A stretch of 64,000 nucleotides of DNA from Micromonospora saelicesensis (GTDB lineage Bacteria > Actinomycetota > Actinomycetes > Mycobacteriales > Micromonosporaceae): the NCBI RefSeq assembly GCF_900091575.1, contig NZ_FMCR01000006.1:186001-250000 (forward strand), read 5' to 3'. The notes below the pieces were generated by a model that saw only the letters and a program-made list of their open reading frames with translations, searched no databases and was not told the origin of the DNA. A program made the position numbers and the translations under genes. Position 1 is the first letter of the stretch. Each line of letters begins with the position of its first letter. Positions 51,232-62,473 of this stretch are shown piece by piece.

Positions 51232-51858
51232 ATGAGGCGGTCCGAGGCGGCACGCACCGCGCTGCTGGACGCGGCCGAGCGGCTGTTCGCCGAGTCGGGA
51301 GTCGCCGAGGTCTCCGACCGCAGGGTGGCCGAGGCGGCTGGCAACACCAACCACTCGGCGGTGCGCTACTACTTCGGCGGGCGCGAGGGCCTGCTGAAGG
51401 CGCTGATGGCCCGCCACGTGCACGAGGTGGCGCAGGCACGCGTCGGCATGCCCCCGACCGACGACTCCGTCCTCGGCGACATCCGCGGTCTCGTGGAGCC
51501 GAGCATGCGGGTTCTCGACCAGCTACCGCGCCCGAGCTGGCGGGCCCGGTTCCTGGAACACATGCTGCACAACCCCGCCACTTTGCCGATCATGCGGGAA
51601 GCCCAGGACACCACGCCACAGGCACTGGAGCTGCGCGAGTCACTGGCCGCGCGGCTACGGCACCTCGACCCGGAGGTGGTTGCCGGCCGGGCGCTCCTGA
51701 TCACCCGCATCGTCAGCACCACGACGGCCGAGGTCGAGGCACGCGCCGAACGCAGCGGCGAAGACCCGCGATGGCCAGAGGTCGGCGACTTCCTCGTCGA
51801 CGCCATCACCGGAATGCTCAGCGCCCCCATCAGCCGGCCACGCCGAGCGGAGAGCTGA
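51232..51858 (+). CDS. TetR/AcrR family transcriptional regulator
   Basis: A 208-residue repressor. The N-terminal helix-turn-helix covers residues 4-50 (ARTALLDAAERLFAESGVAEVSDRRVAEAAGNTNHSAVRYYFGGREGLLKAL); the rest is a helical ligand-binding/dimer domain. It is divergent from the duplicated membrane protein with an operator-like palindrome between, so it probably controls that gene. Its stop is only eight bases from the convergent UvrA-like gene, leaving no room for a terminator. Confidence 0.88.
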   Translation: MRRSEAARTALLDAAERLFAESGVAEVSDRRVAEAAGNTNHSAVRYYFGGREGLLKALMARHVHEVAQARVGMPPTDDSVLGDIRGLVEPSMRVLDQLPRPSWRARFLEHMLHNPATLPIMREAQDTTPQALELRESLAARLRHLDPEVVAGRALLITRIVSTTTAEVEARAERSGEDPRWPEVGDFLVDAITGMLSAPISRPRRAES

Positions 51859-51866
51859 TCGCCGGC

Positions 51867-54248
<2,382 letters not shown>

Positions 54249-54277
54249 CGTGACTCCATCTGTCGGGCGCGCAGGAC

Positions 54278-54688
54278 TCAGCGCACTTCCTGGATGCGGA
54301 CCATGTTGCCCGCCGGGTCTCGGAAGGCACAGTCGCGCACGCCGTACGGCTGCTCGGTCGGCTCCTGGACGACCTCGGCGTCGCTCGCCTCCAACTTGGC
54401 GAAGGTGGCGTCGAGGTCGGTGGTGGCGAGGTTGACGCCGAAGTAGCTGCCCTTGGCCATCAGCTCAAGGATGGTCTGCCGCTCGTCGTCGGTGATGCCG
54501 GGGTTGGCGGCCGGCGGGTGCAGGACGATGGCGGTGCTGGGCTGGCCGGGCGGCCCGACCGTGATCCACCGCATCCCCTCGTACCCGACGTCGAGGCGGA
54601 CCTCGAAGCCGAGGATGTCGCGGTAGAAGACCAGCGAGGCCTCCGAATCGGTGTGCGGGAGGAAACTCGAGTGAATGGTGATGTCCAT
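54278..54688 (-). CDS. VOC (glyoxalase/bleomycin-resistance) family protein
   Basis: A 136-residue single-unit VOC protein with the paired beta-alpha-beta-beta-beta modules: module 1 DITIHSSFLPHTDSEASLVFYRDILGFEVRLDV, module 2 YFGVNLATTDLDATFAKLEASDAEVV...CAFRDPAGNMVRIQEVR. Putative metal residues are His6 and the Glu near the end. It starts five bases after the AraC gene stop and ends 29 bases before the UvrA-like gene. Function may be drug binding/sequestration or small-molecule metabolism; the context favours resistance. Confidence 0.85.
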   Translation of the reverse strand: MDITIHSSFLPHTDSEASLVFYRDILGFEVRLDVGYEGMRWITVGPPGQPSTAIVLHPPAANPGITDDERQTILELMAKGSYFGVNLATTDLDATFAKLEASDAEVVQEPTEQPYGVRDCAFRDPAGNMVRIQEVR

Positions 54689-54693
54689 GCTGG

Positions 54694-55143
54694 TCACGCT
54701 AGTTGCGGCTCGGTGGCCCGCGCTTCTCGATTCCTGACCGGTCTGGTCACCTGCTTCGCCACGCACGACGGCATCCCCGCCGTCGCCTGAGCCGCCTGCC
54801 GCCGGTAGACGCTGGGCGGCACACCGACCAGCTCGGTGAAGCGGGTGCTGAAGGTGCCCAACGACGAACAACCGACAGCGAAACAGACGTCGGTGACGCT
54901 CAGGTCGCCACGGCGCAACAGGGTCATCGCCCGCTCGATCCGTCGGGTCATCAGGTAGCTGTACGGAGATTCGCCATAGGCGAGCCGGAACTCGCGGCTG
55001 AGGTGCCCGGCCGACATGTGCGCGCCACGGGCGAGCGCCTCGACGTCCAACGGCTGCGCGTACTCCCGGTCGATCCGGTCGCGGACCCGGCGCAGCCGCG
55101 CCAGGTCGGCCAGTCGCTGGGTCGCGTCGGCTCTGCTGCTCAC
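54694..55143 (-). CDS. AraC family transcriptional regulator, DNA-binding domain only
   Basis: A 149-residue protein from the GTG at 55143. It consists of little more than the double helix-turn-helix (VEALARGAHMSAGHLSREFRLAYGESPYSYLMTRRIERAMTLLRRGDLSVTDVCFAVGCSSLGTFSTRFTELVGVPPSVYRR) with a short basic tail; no sensor domain is present. A CACGAT hexamer seven bases before the GTG suggests a leaderless transcript. It is the first gene of the operon with the VOC and UvrA-like genes and probably activates it. Confidence 0.87.
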   Translation of the reverse strand: MSSRADATQRLADLARLRRVRDRIDREYAQPLDVEALARGAHMSAGHLSREFRLAYGESPYSYLMTRRIERAMTLLRRGDLSVTDVCFAVGCSSLGTFSTRFTELVGVPPSVYRRQAAQATAGMPSCVAKQVTRPVRNREARATEPQLA

Positions 55144-55247
55144 CTGCGAAATCGTGCCACAACCCACCGACAATCGGCCGCCCGCCGGGCGGGAGCGGGG
55201 TCGATCCGGGGCCGAGCACGGGGCCGAGCCGGGGGCCGACGCGCCGG

Positions 55248-56207
55248 TCAGCCGGCCTCGCGGCGGGCGCGGGCCCGGCGCTTCCCCTCGTGCATGGCCT
55301 GCACCCGGGCCACCGGGATGGTCCGGCCCTCGGCGACGAGGTCGGCGGGGAGCGACTGCGGGGCCGGCATCAGCGCGGCCCACGGGTCGCCGTCGGCGAG
55401 CAGTGCGGGCGCGGTCCGGATGGTGAAGTCGGCGGGGGTCACCTCGGTCAGGTCGGCCCAGTCGACCGGGAACGAGACCGGCATCCCCGGGCGCAGGCGA
55501 GGGCTGTACGCGGCGGCCACTGTCGCCCCGCCCGCCCGGGTGGCGTCCACGAAGACCCGGCCACCCCGGTCCTCCTTGATGTACGCCGTGGTGGCCAGCG
55601 CCGGGTCGAGCCGCTCGGCGCGGACGGCGAGCGCCCGGGTGGCGGCGGCCAACTCCTCGGCCGTTGGTTCGTCGGTCACCGGGACGAAGACGTGCACGCC
55701 CTTGGCGCCGCTGGTCTTGACGGCACCGGCCAGGCCGGCATCGGCGAGCGCCTGACGGACCAGCAGGGCGGCGTCGACCGCCGCGCGGAACCCGTCGCCG
55801 TCCGGCGGGTCCAGGTCGAGGATCAGGTGGGTCGGGCGGTGCAGATCCGCCACGGTGGCCAGCGTCGGGTGGTACTCCACCGCCCGCTGGTTGGCGAACC
55901 AGAGCAGGGTGCGGCGGTCGTCGCAGAGGGCGTACGAGATCTCCCGATGCGACGCCTCCGCCCAGACCGGCGCCCGGCGGACCCAGTCCGGTGTGTAGCG
56001 GGGCAGGTTCTTCTGCATGAACGGCGGCTGGCCGGGGCGGACCCTGATCACCGACAGCGGCCGGCCCCGCAGCTGCGGGAGGAGCCGGTCCCGGACCGCG
56101 TCGAGGTAGTCGACCAGGTCACGCTTCGTCGCGTCATCGCGGTCGGACAGCGGCTGGTCCAGGTTGGTCAGGGCCACGCCGTCCCGGGTCTCGTCGGCCT
56201 CCCTCAC
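55248..56207 (-). CDS. LigD-type DNA polymerase/primase domain protein
   Basis: A 319-residue stand-alone homologue of the polymerase (archaeo-eukaryotic primase) domain of LigD, used in non-homologous end joining or long-patch repair. Features: LTNLDQPLSDRDDATKRDLVDYL near the N-terminus, MQKNLPRYTPDWVRRAPVW, the catalytic metal motif LILDLDPPDGDGF, KTSGAKGVHVFVPV, and YSPRLRPGMPVSFPVDWADLTEVTPADFTIRTA. No ligase or nuclease domain is attached and no ku gene lies in the window. I chose the GTG at 56207 because similarity begins just behind it. Confidence 0.9.
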   Translation of the reverse strand: MREADETRDGVALTNLDQPLSDRDDATKRDLVDYLDAVRDRLLPQLRGRPLSVIRVRPGQPPFMQKNLPRYTPDWVRRAPVWAEASHREISYALCDDRRTLLWFANQRAVEYHPTLATVADLHRPTHLILDLDPPDGDGFRAAVDAALLVRQALADAGLAGAVKTSGAKGVHVFVPVTDEPTAEELAAATRALAVRAERLDPALATTAYIKEDRGGRVFVDATRAGGATVAAAYSPRLRPGMPVSFPVDWADLTEVTPADFTIRTAPALLADGDPWAALMPAPQSLPADLVAEGRTIPVARVQAMHEGKRRARARREAG

Positions 56208-56238
56208 CCGACCACCCTCCCGGCCCCGCTGCCGTCGG

Positions 56239-56382
56239 TCAACTGGACGCGGCGCTTCGGTACGGATCTGTTCCGGCCGGGTACCAGGCAACCTGCTCAG
56301 CGCCACCAGCAACCACCGGCCATCCCGAAGACCAGCATCGCCGGGAACACGTCGACGAGGTAGGTGCCGTCGGTGGGCAGCC
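56239..56382 (-). pseudogene. Deleted remnant of an MFS transporter gene
   Basis: Two pieces match the complete MFS gene at 57537-59021. Bases 56239-56270 encode TDPYRSAASS-stop, against TDTYPSAASG-stop in the intact gene. Bases about 56314-56382 encode LPTDGTYLVDVFPAMLVFGM, against LPADGAYVADVLPAMLIFGV. The roughly 330 bases between them in the intact gene are replaced by about 40 bases, and the 5' two-thirds are absent. The differences show it is an old paralogue, not a recent copy. Confidence 0.7.
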
Positions 56383-56430
56383 AGCAAGAATTGCCTTGCT
56401 CTGCCATTTCCATTTGTGATCAGGTGCCCA

Positions 56431-57369
56431 ATGAGATGCTTTCCCGCTACTGCGGACTCCACCGCCCTGGACCGTGCCGCCGCGTACCCGGCCGACGGTC
56501 CCATCACCGCCCTGACCGCTGAGAAGATCCGCGAGGAGCTCGGTGCCAACCAGTTCCGCCCGGAATGGGTCTGGCTTGCCGAGGACGAGAACGGGTACGT
56601 CCTTGCCCGTGCACTCTGGTGGGGTCGTGCCGACAGCGAGCGCCCCATAGCGCTCGATTGCCTCCAGGTCCGTTCCACCGTTGCCGATCCGGTCGCCGTC
56701 GCCACCAGGCTCCTTGACGCCGCGCATGCCGCCTTCGGCGCGCGGCCGCTGTACAACCTCTCCCTCCCAACGGACTGGAGCAGCCGACCGGAACTGAGCG
56801 AGGCAGTGGCCTGGCGTCGCGAGGCGGGACTGCGCACAGGGCTGAGCCGGGAGATTCAGCGCCTGCGCTACGAGTGGACTCCGGCGGCGGGACTGCCCGG
56901 GGCCGGCGGTCGGCTGACGTTCCGCGAGGGCAGCGACGAGGAGTTCCTGGAGGCCTTCGTCCGGGTGTCGGGCGACAGCCTCGACGAGGCCACCCGTGAC
57001 GAGCTGCGCAGAAAGAGCGCCAGGCAGCTGGCCGAGGAGGACATGAAGTTCTACCTCGACTGCCCGGGTGAGCGCTCCTGGTGGAGGCTTGCGGAGCTGC
57101 CCGACGGCACTCTCGCCGGCCTGGCCGTCCCGTCAGCGACCCCGTACAACCGCAACGTCGGGTATCTCGGTGTCGTACCCGAGCAGCGCGGCAAGGGACT
57201 GATCGACGAGATCCTCGCCGAGATCACCCGCTTCCACGCGACCGAACGCGCCGAGCGCATCACCGCGACGACGGACACTACGAACATCCCGATGGCCGCC
57301 GCCTTCGACCGCGCCAACTACGAGGTGACGGAGATCCGTATGGTTCTGGAGGCGTCGGGGGCCGCATGA
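56431..57369 (+). CDS. GNAT family N-acetyltransferase
   Basis: A 312-residue protein. The C-terminal half holds the GNAT fold with the acetyl-CoA loop VGYLGVVPEQRGKGLIDEIL (about 248-267; Q/RxxGxG/A as EQRGKGL) and the late strand TDTTNIPMAAAFDRANYEV. The N-terminal half (residues 1-150) is a degenerate first GNAT-like domain. It acetylates an unknown small molecule or protein. The ATG is preceded by an AT-richer stretch (56385-56430) unlike its surroundings. The gene stands between the intact MFS gene and the deleted MFS remnant. Confidence 0.85.
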   Translation: MRCFPATADSTALDRAAAYPADGPITALTAEKIREELGANQFRPEWVWLAEDENGYVLARALWWGRADSERPIALDCLQVRSTVADPVAVATRLLDAAHAAFGARPLYNLSLPTDWSSRPELSEAVAWRREAGLRTGLSREIQRLRYEWTPAAGLPGAGGRLTFREGSDEEFLEAFVRVSGDSLDEATRDELRRKSARQLAEEDMKFYLDCPGERSWWRLAELPDGTLAGLAVPSATPYNRNVGYLGVVPEQRGKGLIDEILAEITRFHATERAERITATTDTTNIPMAAAFDRANYEVTEIRMVLEASGAA

Positions 57370-57536
57370 CGTGCCGACGGGAACGGCGTTCCACCACCAC
57401 GAACCGCAATTCGTCATTAGCCCCGTCAGCGGCAGGACAAGGGATGACGCCGCCGGTGTCGTCCCCCTGCCTTGCTTCGTCCCAGTCGGTAGCCGAGGCG
57501 TTGCTGGACGTGTTCCACTCGCGGCGGCGCCGTCGG

Positions 57537-59021
57537 TCAACCGGACGCGGCGCTCGGGTACGTATCGGTTTCGGCGCCCACCGTGGCCGGCCCCGACGGG
57601 TCAGTGTCCGGCCCGGCGTGGACTGGGCGTCGGGGCAGTGCCGTCACGGCGACAAGTGACGCGGTGACCACCAGGGCGGCGGCCACGGCGAACGCGGTCC
57701 GGTAGCCGCCGGCCAGCGCGGCGGTCTCGGCCCAGCCTGCGGCCCGCAGCCCGTCGCTGCGCGTGGCGGCCAGGGTGGCCAGCGCGGCCAGGCCGACCGC
57801 GCCGCCGACCTGTTGGGTGGTGTTGGCCAGGCCGGAGGCGAGCCCGGCGTCGGCGTCGGTCGCGCCGGCCATCGCCAGTGTGGTGACCGCCGGCAGGGTC
57901 AGGCCGCCGGCCACCCCGAAGATCAACATCGCGGGGAGTACGTCCGCGACGTAGGCGCCGTCGGCGGGCAGCCGGGCGAGCAGGAGGAAGCCGACGATGG
58001 CCAGGCCGAGCCCGCCCAGCAGAACCATCCGGGCACCGAAGCGGGCGATCAGCCGACCGGCCAGGCCGAGCGAGACAACGGCGATCACGACCGGGGTGGG
58101 CAGGAAGGCCCAGCCGGTCGCGGCGGCGTCCAACCCCAGCACCAGTTGCAGCTCCACGGCGAGTAGGAACTGGAACCCGAAGTACGCGCAGACCATGAGG
58201 AACTGCACGGCGTTCGCCGCCACCAGACCCGGGACGCGCAGCACCCGGGACGGCACCAGCGGGGCCGCCGCCACGCGTTGGCGCAGCGCGAACCCGCCGA
58301 GCAGCAGCGCCGCGAGGGCCACCGCGCCGAGCGTCCGAGGGCTGGTCCAGCCGTGCTCTCCCGTTCCGACGATGCCCAACACGGCGGCCATCAGACCGGC
58401 GGTGGCGAGCAGCGCGCCGGGCAGGTCCAGGCCGGCGCGCAGGCCGATCCCTCGTTCGGCCGGGAGCCGGCGGACGGCAGCGATGAGGATGGCCGCCCCG
58501 ATCGGCACGTTGACCAGGAAGATCGTCCGCCACCCGGCGGCCTGGGTGAGCACCCCTCCGGCGACTGTGCCGACCGACGCACCGGCCGCGCCGGTGAAGC
58601 TGAAGACGGCGATGGCGCGGGCCCGCTCGGCCGCTTCGGGGTAGAGCCGGACGATCATGCCGAGGCTGACCGCCATGGCCAACGCGCCGCCGATGCCCTG
58701 CCCGAACCGCGCGCCCACCAGCAGGGCTGGCCCGGTGGCGACCGCGCAGGCCAGCGAGGCCACTGTGAACAGCGCGACGCCGGCCAGGAAGACCCTGCGC
58801 CGGCCCAGCAGGTCACCGAGCCGGCCGGCGAGCAGCAGCAGCCCGCCGAACGCGACCAGGTAGGCGTTCACCACCCAGGCCAGGCCGGCGGCGCTGAAGC
58901 CCAGGTCGCGTTGGATGGCGGGCAGCGCCACCGCGACGACGGTGCCGTCCAGGATGATCATCAGGCTGCCGGCGCAGAGCACCAGCAACGCCGGCCAACG
59001 GGATGGGACGACACGCTCCAT
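57537..59021 (-). CDS. DHA2-family MFS drug transporter
   Basis: A 494-residue, 14-helix major facilitator. The motif-A loop is AGRLGDLLGRRRVFLAGVALF and the antiporter motif C is in FSFTGAAGASVGTVAGGVLTQAAGWR; the opening ILDGTVVAVALPAIQRDLGFS is typical of EmrB/QacA-type pumps. The ATG at 59021 has AAGGAGG five bases upstream. A divergent HxlR-type regulator lies 77 bases away and probably controls it. The substrate is probably a lipophilic drug or quaternary amine, by family only. Confidence 0.92.
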   Translation of the reverse strand: MERVVPSRWPALLVLCAGSLMIILDGTVVAVALPAIQRDLGFSAAGLAWVVNAYLVAFGGLLLLAGRLGDLLGRRRVFLAGVALFTVASLACAVATGPALLVGARFGQGIGGALAMAVSLGMIVRLYPEAAERARAIAVFSFTGAAGASVGTVAGGVLTQAAGWRTIFLVNVPIGAAILIAAVRRLPAERGIGLRAGLDLPGALLATAGLMAAVLGIVGTGEHGWTSPRTLGAVALAALLLGGFALRQRVAAAPLVPSRVLRVPGLVAANAVQFLMVCAYFGFQFLLAVELQLVLGLDAAATGWAFLPTPVVIAVVSLGLAGRLIARFGARMVLLGGLGLAIVGFLLLARLPADGAYVADVLPAMLIFGVAGGLTLPAVTTLAMAGATDADAGLASGLANTTQQVGGAVGLAALATLAATRSDGLRAAGWAETAALAGGYRTAFAVAAALVVTASLVAVTALPRRPVHAGPDTDPSGPATVGAETDTYPSAASG

Positions 59022-59053
59022 GGAACCCTCCTTGGTGCACGGTTTGTTACCGA

Positions 59054-59070
59054 GGTCATCGTCTGTGACC
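59054..59070. promoter_or_regulatory. Possible HxlR operator
   Basis: A short dyad GGTCA (59054-59058) and TGACC (59066-59070) lies in the 77-base gap between the MFS and HxlR starts. The arms are short, so this is only a candidate. Confidence 0.3.
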
Positions 59071-59098
59071 ATGAACCGGAGCGGAAGGAGGCACTTTG

Positions 59099-59530
59099 AT
59101 GTCCCAGAGGAACAGCGATGTGTCCGCGCTGGTCGCGGCCGAGCTGACCTGCGCGGCCGAGAACGTGCCGTTCACCCCCGGTCAGGCCCGGGCGTGCACC
59201 GTCCGCGAGGTGCTCGACCGGGTCGGCGGCAAGTGGAGCATCGGCATCCTGGTGGCCGCCTCGCACGGGCCGGTGCGCTTCACCGAACTGGAGCGGCACA
59301 TCGAGGGCATCAGCCGCCGGATGCTCACGCTCACGCTGCGCAACCTGGAACGGGACGGCCTGCTGCACCGCACGGTCTACCCGACCGTCCCGCCCAAGGT
59401 CGAATACACCGCCACCCCGATGGCGCTGGAGCTCTACGAGTCGCTGGTCGCGCTGACCAGCTGGGCCGAGCGGCACCGCCGGGCCATCGCCGAGGCGCGG
59501 ACCAGGTACGACGCCCAGCACGCCGGTTAA
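59099..59530 (+). CDS. HxlR family transcriptional regulator
   Basis: A 143-residue winged-helix regulator. The core is REVLDRVGGKWSIGILVAASHGPVRFTELERHIEGISRRMLTLTLRNLERDGLLHRTVYPTVPPKVEYTATPMALEL, a full HxlR domain. A Cys (ACTVREVL) precedes the helix, as in redox- or aldehyde-sensing HxlR members. The ATG at 59099 has AAGGAGG eight bases upstream. Divergent from the DHA2 pump, which is the likely target. Confidence 0.9.
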   Translation: MSQRNSDVSALVAAELTCAAENVPFTPGQARACTVREVLDRVGGKWSIGILVAASHGPVRFTELERHIEGISRRMLTLTLRNLERDGLLHRTVYPTVPPKVEYTATPMALELYESLVALTSWAERHRRAIAEARTRYDAQHAG

Positions 59531-59566
59531 ACCGGCCAGGGGTGTGGTGAACGCCACCGCTTTCAT

Positions 59567-59601
59567 CTGACCGATCGGTCAGGGTCTGACCGATCGGTCA
59601 G
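59567..59601. promoter_or_regulatory. Two perfect 16-bp palindromic operators of the TetR-MmpL operon
   Basis: CTGACCGATCGGTCAG occurs twice, at 59567-59582 and 59586-59601, with centres 19 bases apart, just ahead of the TetR start. Symmetry and spacing suggest two TetR dimers binding on nearly the same face, giving autoregulation. Confidence 0.82.
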
Positions 59602-59632
59602 GCATGCTGGTCTGCGGGAGGTGGACCAGCGC

Positions 59633-60220
59633 ATGGTCAGAGCGGTACCAGACACGCACGGTGAGATCCTCGCCGCGGCGGCGCGGCAGTTCACGGTGAC
59701 CGGCTACCGGGGCACCTCCCTGCAGGACATCGCCCGTGAGGTCGGCTGCTCCAAGGCCACCGTGCTCTACCACTTCGCCAACAAGGAAGCCCTGCTCGCC
59801 GAGCTGATGGCCCCTGCGATCGAGGTGCTCCGCAGCCTCGACGAGCAGCTCACCGGCCTGACCGGAGCGGCCGCCCAGGAGGTCGCCGCACAGGGCTTCG
59901 TCGACCTCGCGGTCCGGTTCCGGCAGGAGATCGCGGTACTGCGCGGTGAGTTCCCGGAGCTGCTGTGCCAGCCGGCCTTCGCGCACATCCAGGAGATCTC
60001 CGACCGGCTGCGCGACGCGTTGGCCGGGCACTCCGACCGGCCGGGCGCCCGGATCGCCGCGCTGGTGCTGCTCGCCGGCATCTCCGAGGCGTGCGGCGAG
60101 TTCGCCGACATCACCGACGACGACCTGCGTTCCGCCCTGCTCACCCTCGTCCGACGGGCCGTCGAACCCGTCGACGCACTTCCGCCCCAACAACCCACGA
60201 CCGAGGACAAGGACTCCTGA
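59633..60220 (+). CDS. TetR family transcriptional regulator
   Basis: A 195-residue repressor from the ATG at 59633 (GGGAGG eleven bases upstream; an in-frame GTG at 59621 is the alternative). The HTH reads ILAAAARQFTVTGYRGTSLQDIAREVGCSKATVLYHFANKEALLAEL, a canonical TetR_N domain, followed by a helical effector domain. Its TGA overlaps the ATG of the MmpL gene (TGATG), so the two are coupled. Two palindromes upstream are the probable operators. Effector unknown. Confidence 0.93.
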   Translation: MVRAVPDTHGEILAAAARQFTVTGYRGTSLQDIAREVGCSKATVLYHFANKEALLAELMAPAIEVLRSLDEQLTGLTGAAAQEVAAQGFVDLAVRFRQEIAVLRGEFPELLCQPAFAHIQEISDRLRDALAGHSDRPGARIAALVLLAGISEACGEFADITDDDLRSALLTLVRRAVEPVDALPPQQPTTEDKDS

Positions 60221-62421
60221 TGGCCACCCTGCTCTACCGGCTCGGCCGGGGCGCGTTGCGCCGGCGACGGCTCGTCGTCGCGCTCTGGCTCGTCGTACTC
60301 GTCGTCGCCGGCCTGGCCGCGGCGACCCTGCGCGGCCCGACGGCGAGCAACTTCACCATGCCCGGCACCGAGAGCCAGCGCGCGCTCGACCTGCTGGCCG
60401 ACCAGTTCCCCGCGGCCAGCGGCGCCACCGGCACCATCGCGGTCAAGGCGCCCGCCGACGGCCAACTGGCCACCCCGCAGGGTCAGGCAGTGGTGCAGGA
60501 GCTCGTCCAGCAGGCGTCGGCACTGCCCGGCGTGGTCGGCGCGGTCAACCCGCTACAGGTCGGCGCGGTCTCACCCAACGGCCGGTACGCGCTGGTCCAG
60601 GTGCAGTTCGCCACCGGCGGCGACGAGGTGACCGACGAGCAGCGCACCGCGTACGAGGAGGTCGGCGCAGCGGCCAAGGCGCAGGGCTGGCAGGTCGCAC
60701 CCGGCGGTGAGGTGCTCGGCGGCGAGCCGGAGATCGGCTCCACCGAGGCGCTCGGCGTCCTGGTCGCCGCGATCGTCCTGATCATCACGTTCGGCTCCCT
60801 GGTCGCCGCCGGAATGACCATGCTCAACGCGCTGATCGGCGTGGGCGTCGGCATGGCCGGCCTGTTCGCGCTGAGCGGTGTCATCGAGTTGACCAGCACC
60901 GCGCCGATCCTGGCGCTGATGCTCGGCCTCGCCGTCGGCATCGACTACTCGTTGTTCATCACCTCCCGGCACCGACAGAACCTGCTCGAAGGCCTGTCCC
61001 CGGAGGAGGCGGTCGGCCGCGCGGTGGGTACCGCCGGCTCCGCTGTCGTCTTCGCGGGCGCCACGGTGGTCATCGCCCTCGCCGGCCTGGCCGTGGTGAA
61101 CATTCCGTTCCTCACCGTGATGGGTCTCGCCGCCGCCGGTACGGTCACCATCGCCGTGCTCGTGGCGATCACCCTCCAGCCCGCACTGCTCGGCTTCGCC
61201 GGCAACCGGGTGCTCCCGCGCCGGCTGCGCTCCACGGTCGACTCCGCCGCGCCAGGTGAGCCGGTGGGCGAAGAGACGCTGCCGGTCGAGGACCGCTCCG
61301 GGTTCGGCTTCCGCTGGGCGCGGTTCGTCACCCGCTTCCGGGTGCCGGTCATCCTGGTCTCGCTGCTCGGCCTGGGGCTGCTCGCGCTGCCCACGCCGGA
61401 CATGCGGCTGGCCCTGCCGGACGCCAGCACGGCGACGGTGGGCTCCCCGGCCCGGGTGGCGAGCGACCTCACCACCGAGGGCTTCGGTCCCGGCTTCACC
61501 GGCCGCCTCGCGGTGGTCGTGGCGGGCGACGACGCGCAGGCGACCGCGGCCGCGGTGCCGCAGGTGACCGCGATGATCCAGCGCACCGAGAACGTCGTCG
61601 CGGTGGCGCCACCGCAGCTGAGTCCGGACGGTCGGACCGCCCTGCTCGGAGTGGTGCCGAAGACCGGCCCGACCGACGAGGCCACCGAGACCCTGGTGCA
61701 CGACGTCCGCGACGCGGTCGGCGGCGTCAAGGGCGCCGAGGTGCTGCTCACCGGCGCCACCGCGATCGGGATCGACGTCTCGGAGAAGCTCTCCGACGCG
61801 CTGCCGATCTACCTGCTGCTGGTCGTCGGGCTCTCGGTGCTGCTGCTGATGCTGGTGTTCCGCTCGCTGCTGGTGCCGCTCAAGGCGGCGTTGGGCTTCC
61901 TGCTCACCGTGGCCGCCACGTTCGGCATCACGGTGGCGATCTTCCAGCAGGGCCACCTCGCCGACCTGGTCGGCCTGGACACCCCGGCCCCGCTGGTCAG
62001 CTTCCTGCCCATCCTGCTGATCGGCATCCTGTTCGGCCTGGCCATGGACTACGAGGTGTTCCTGGTCTCCCGGATGCGGGAGGACTTCGTGCACGGCGAG
62101 ACCGCGCGTGAGGCCACGATCAGCGGCATGGGCCACGGTGCCCGGGTGGTCACCGCCGCCGCGCTGATCATGATGTCCGTCTTCGGCGGCTTCGTGTTCC
62201 TCGACGACCCGATCATCAAGTCGATGGGCTTCGCGCTCGCCATCGGCGTGGCAATCGACGCGTTCGTGGTCCGGATGACCATCGTCCCGGCGGTGATGTC
62301 GCTGCTCGGCGACCGTGCCTGGTGGCTCCCCCGCTGGCTCAACCGCGCCCTGCCCAACGTGGACATCGAGGGCGAGGGCCTGCGCGAACACCTGGAGGAC
62401 CGCACCCCGACGCACGTCTGA
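60220..62421 (+). CDS. MMPL family transporter
   Basis: A 733-residue RND-superfamily exporter with two repeats of one plus five helices and two extracytoplasmic domains. The proton-relay Asp-Tyr pairs are both present: GLAVGIDYSLFITSRHRQ and GLAMDYEVFLVSRMRED, as in mycobacterial MmpL3 and Streptomyces ActII-3-like pumps. It lacks the long C-terminal tail of MmpL3. It probably exports a lipid or hydrophobic antibiotic under control of the upstream TetR. The gene ends at a strong hairpin. Confidence 0.93.
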   Translation: MATLLYRLGRGALRRRRLVVALWLVVLVVAGLAAATLRGPTASNFTMPGTESQRALDLLADQFPAASGATGTIAVKAPADGQLATPQGQAVVQELVQQASALPGVVGAVNPLQVGAVSPNGRYALVQVQFATGGDEVTDEQRTAYEEVGAAAKAQGWQVAPGGEVLGGEPEIGSTEALGVLVAAIVLIITFGSLVAAGMTMLNALIGVGVGMAGLFALSGVIELTSTAPILALMLGLAVGIDYSLFITSRHRQNLLEGLSPEEAVGRAVGTAGSAVVFAGATVVIALAGLAVVNIPFLTVMGLAAAGTVTIAVLVAITLQPALLGFAGNRVLPRRLRSTVDSAAPGEPVGEETLPVEDRSGFGFRWARFVTRFRVPVILVSLLGLGLLALPTPDMRLALPDASTATVGSPARVASDLTTEGFGPGFTGRLAVVVAGDDAQATAAAVPQVTAMIQRTENVVAVAPPQLSPDGRTALLGVVPKTGPTDEATETLVHDVRDAVGGVKGAEVLLTGATAIGIDVSEKLSDALPIYLLLVVGLSVLLLMLVFRSLLVPLKAALGFLLTVAATFGITVAIFQQGHLADLVGLDTPAPLVSFLPILLIGILFGLAMDYEVFLVSRMREDFVHGETAREATISGMGHGARVVTAAALIMMSVFGGFVFLDDPIIKSMGFALAIGVAIDAFVVRMTIVPAVMSLLGDRAWWLPRWLNRALPNVDIEGEGLREHLEDRTPTHV

Positions 62422-62430
62422 TCCACCTGA

Positions 62431-62471
62431 CAGCGGAGGTGTGGTGCCCGGCGGGCACCACACCTCCGCTG
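62431..62471. terminator. Perfect 19-bp hairpin between convergent genes
   Basis: Arms 62431-62449 and 62453-62471 with a three-base loop, between the MmpL stop and the end of the esterase-family gene (62474). This is the strongest stem in the window and should stop both transcripts. Confidence 0.82.
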
Positions 62472-62473
62472 CG

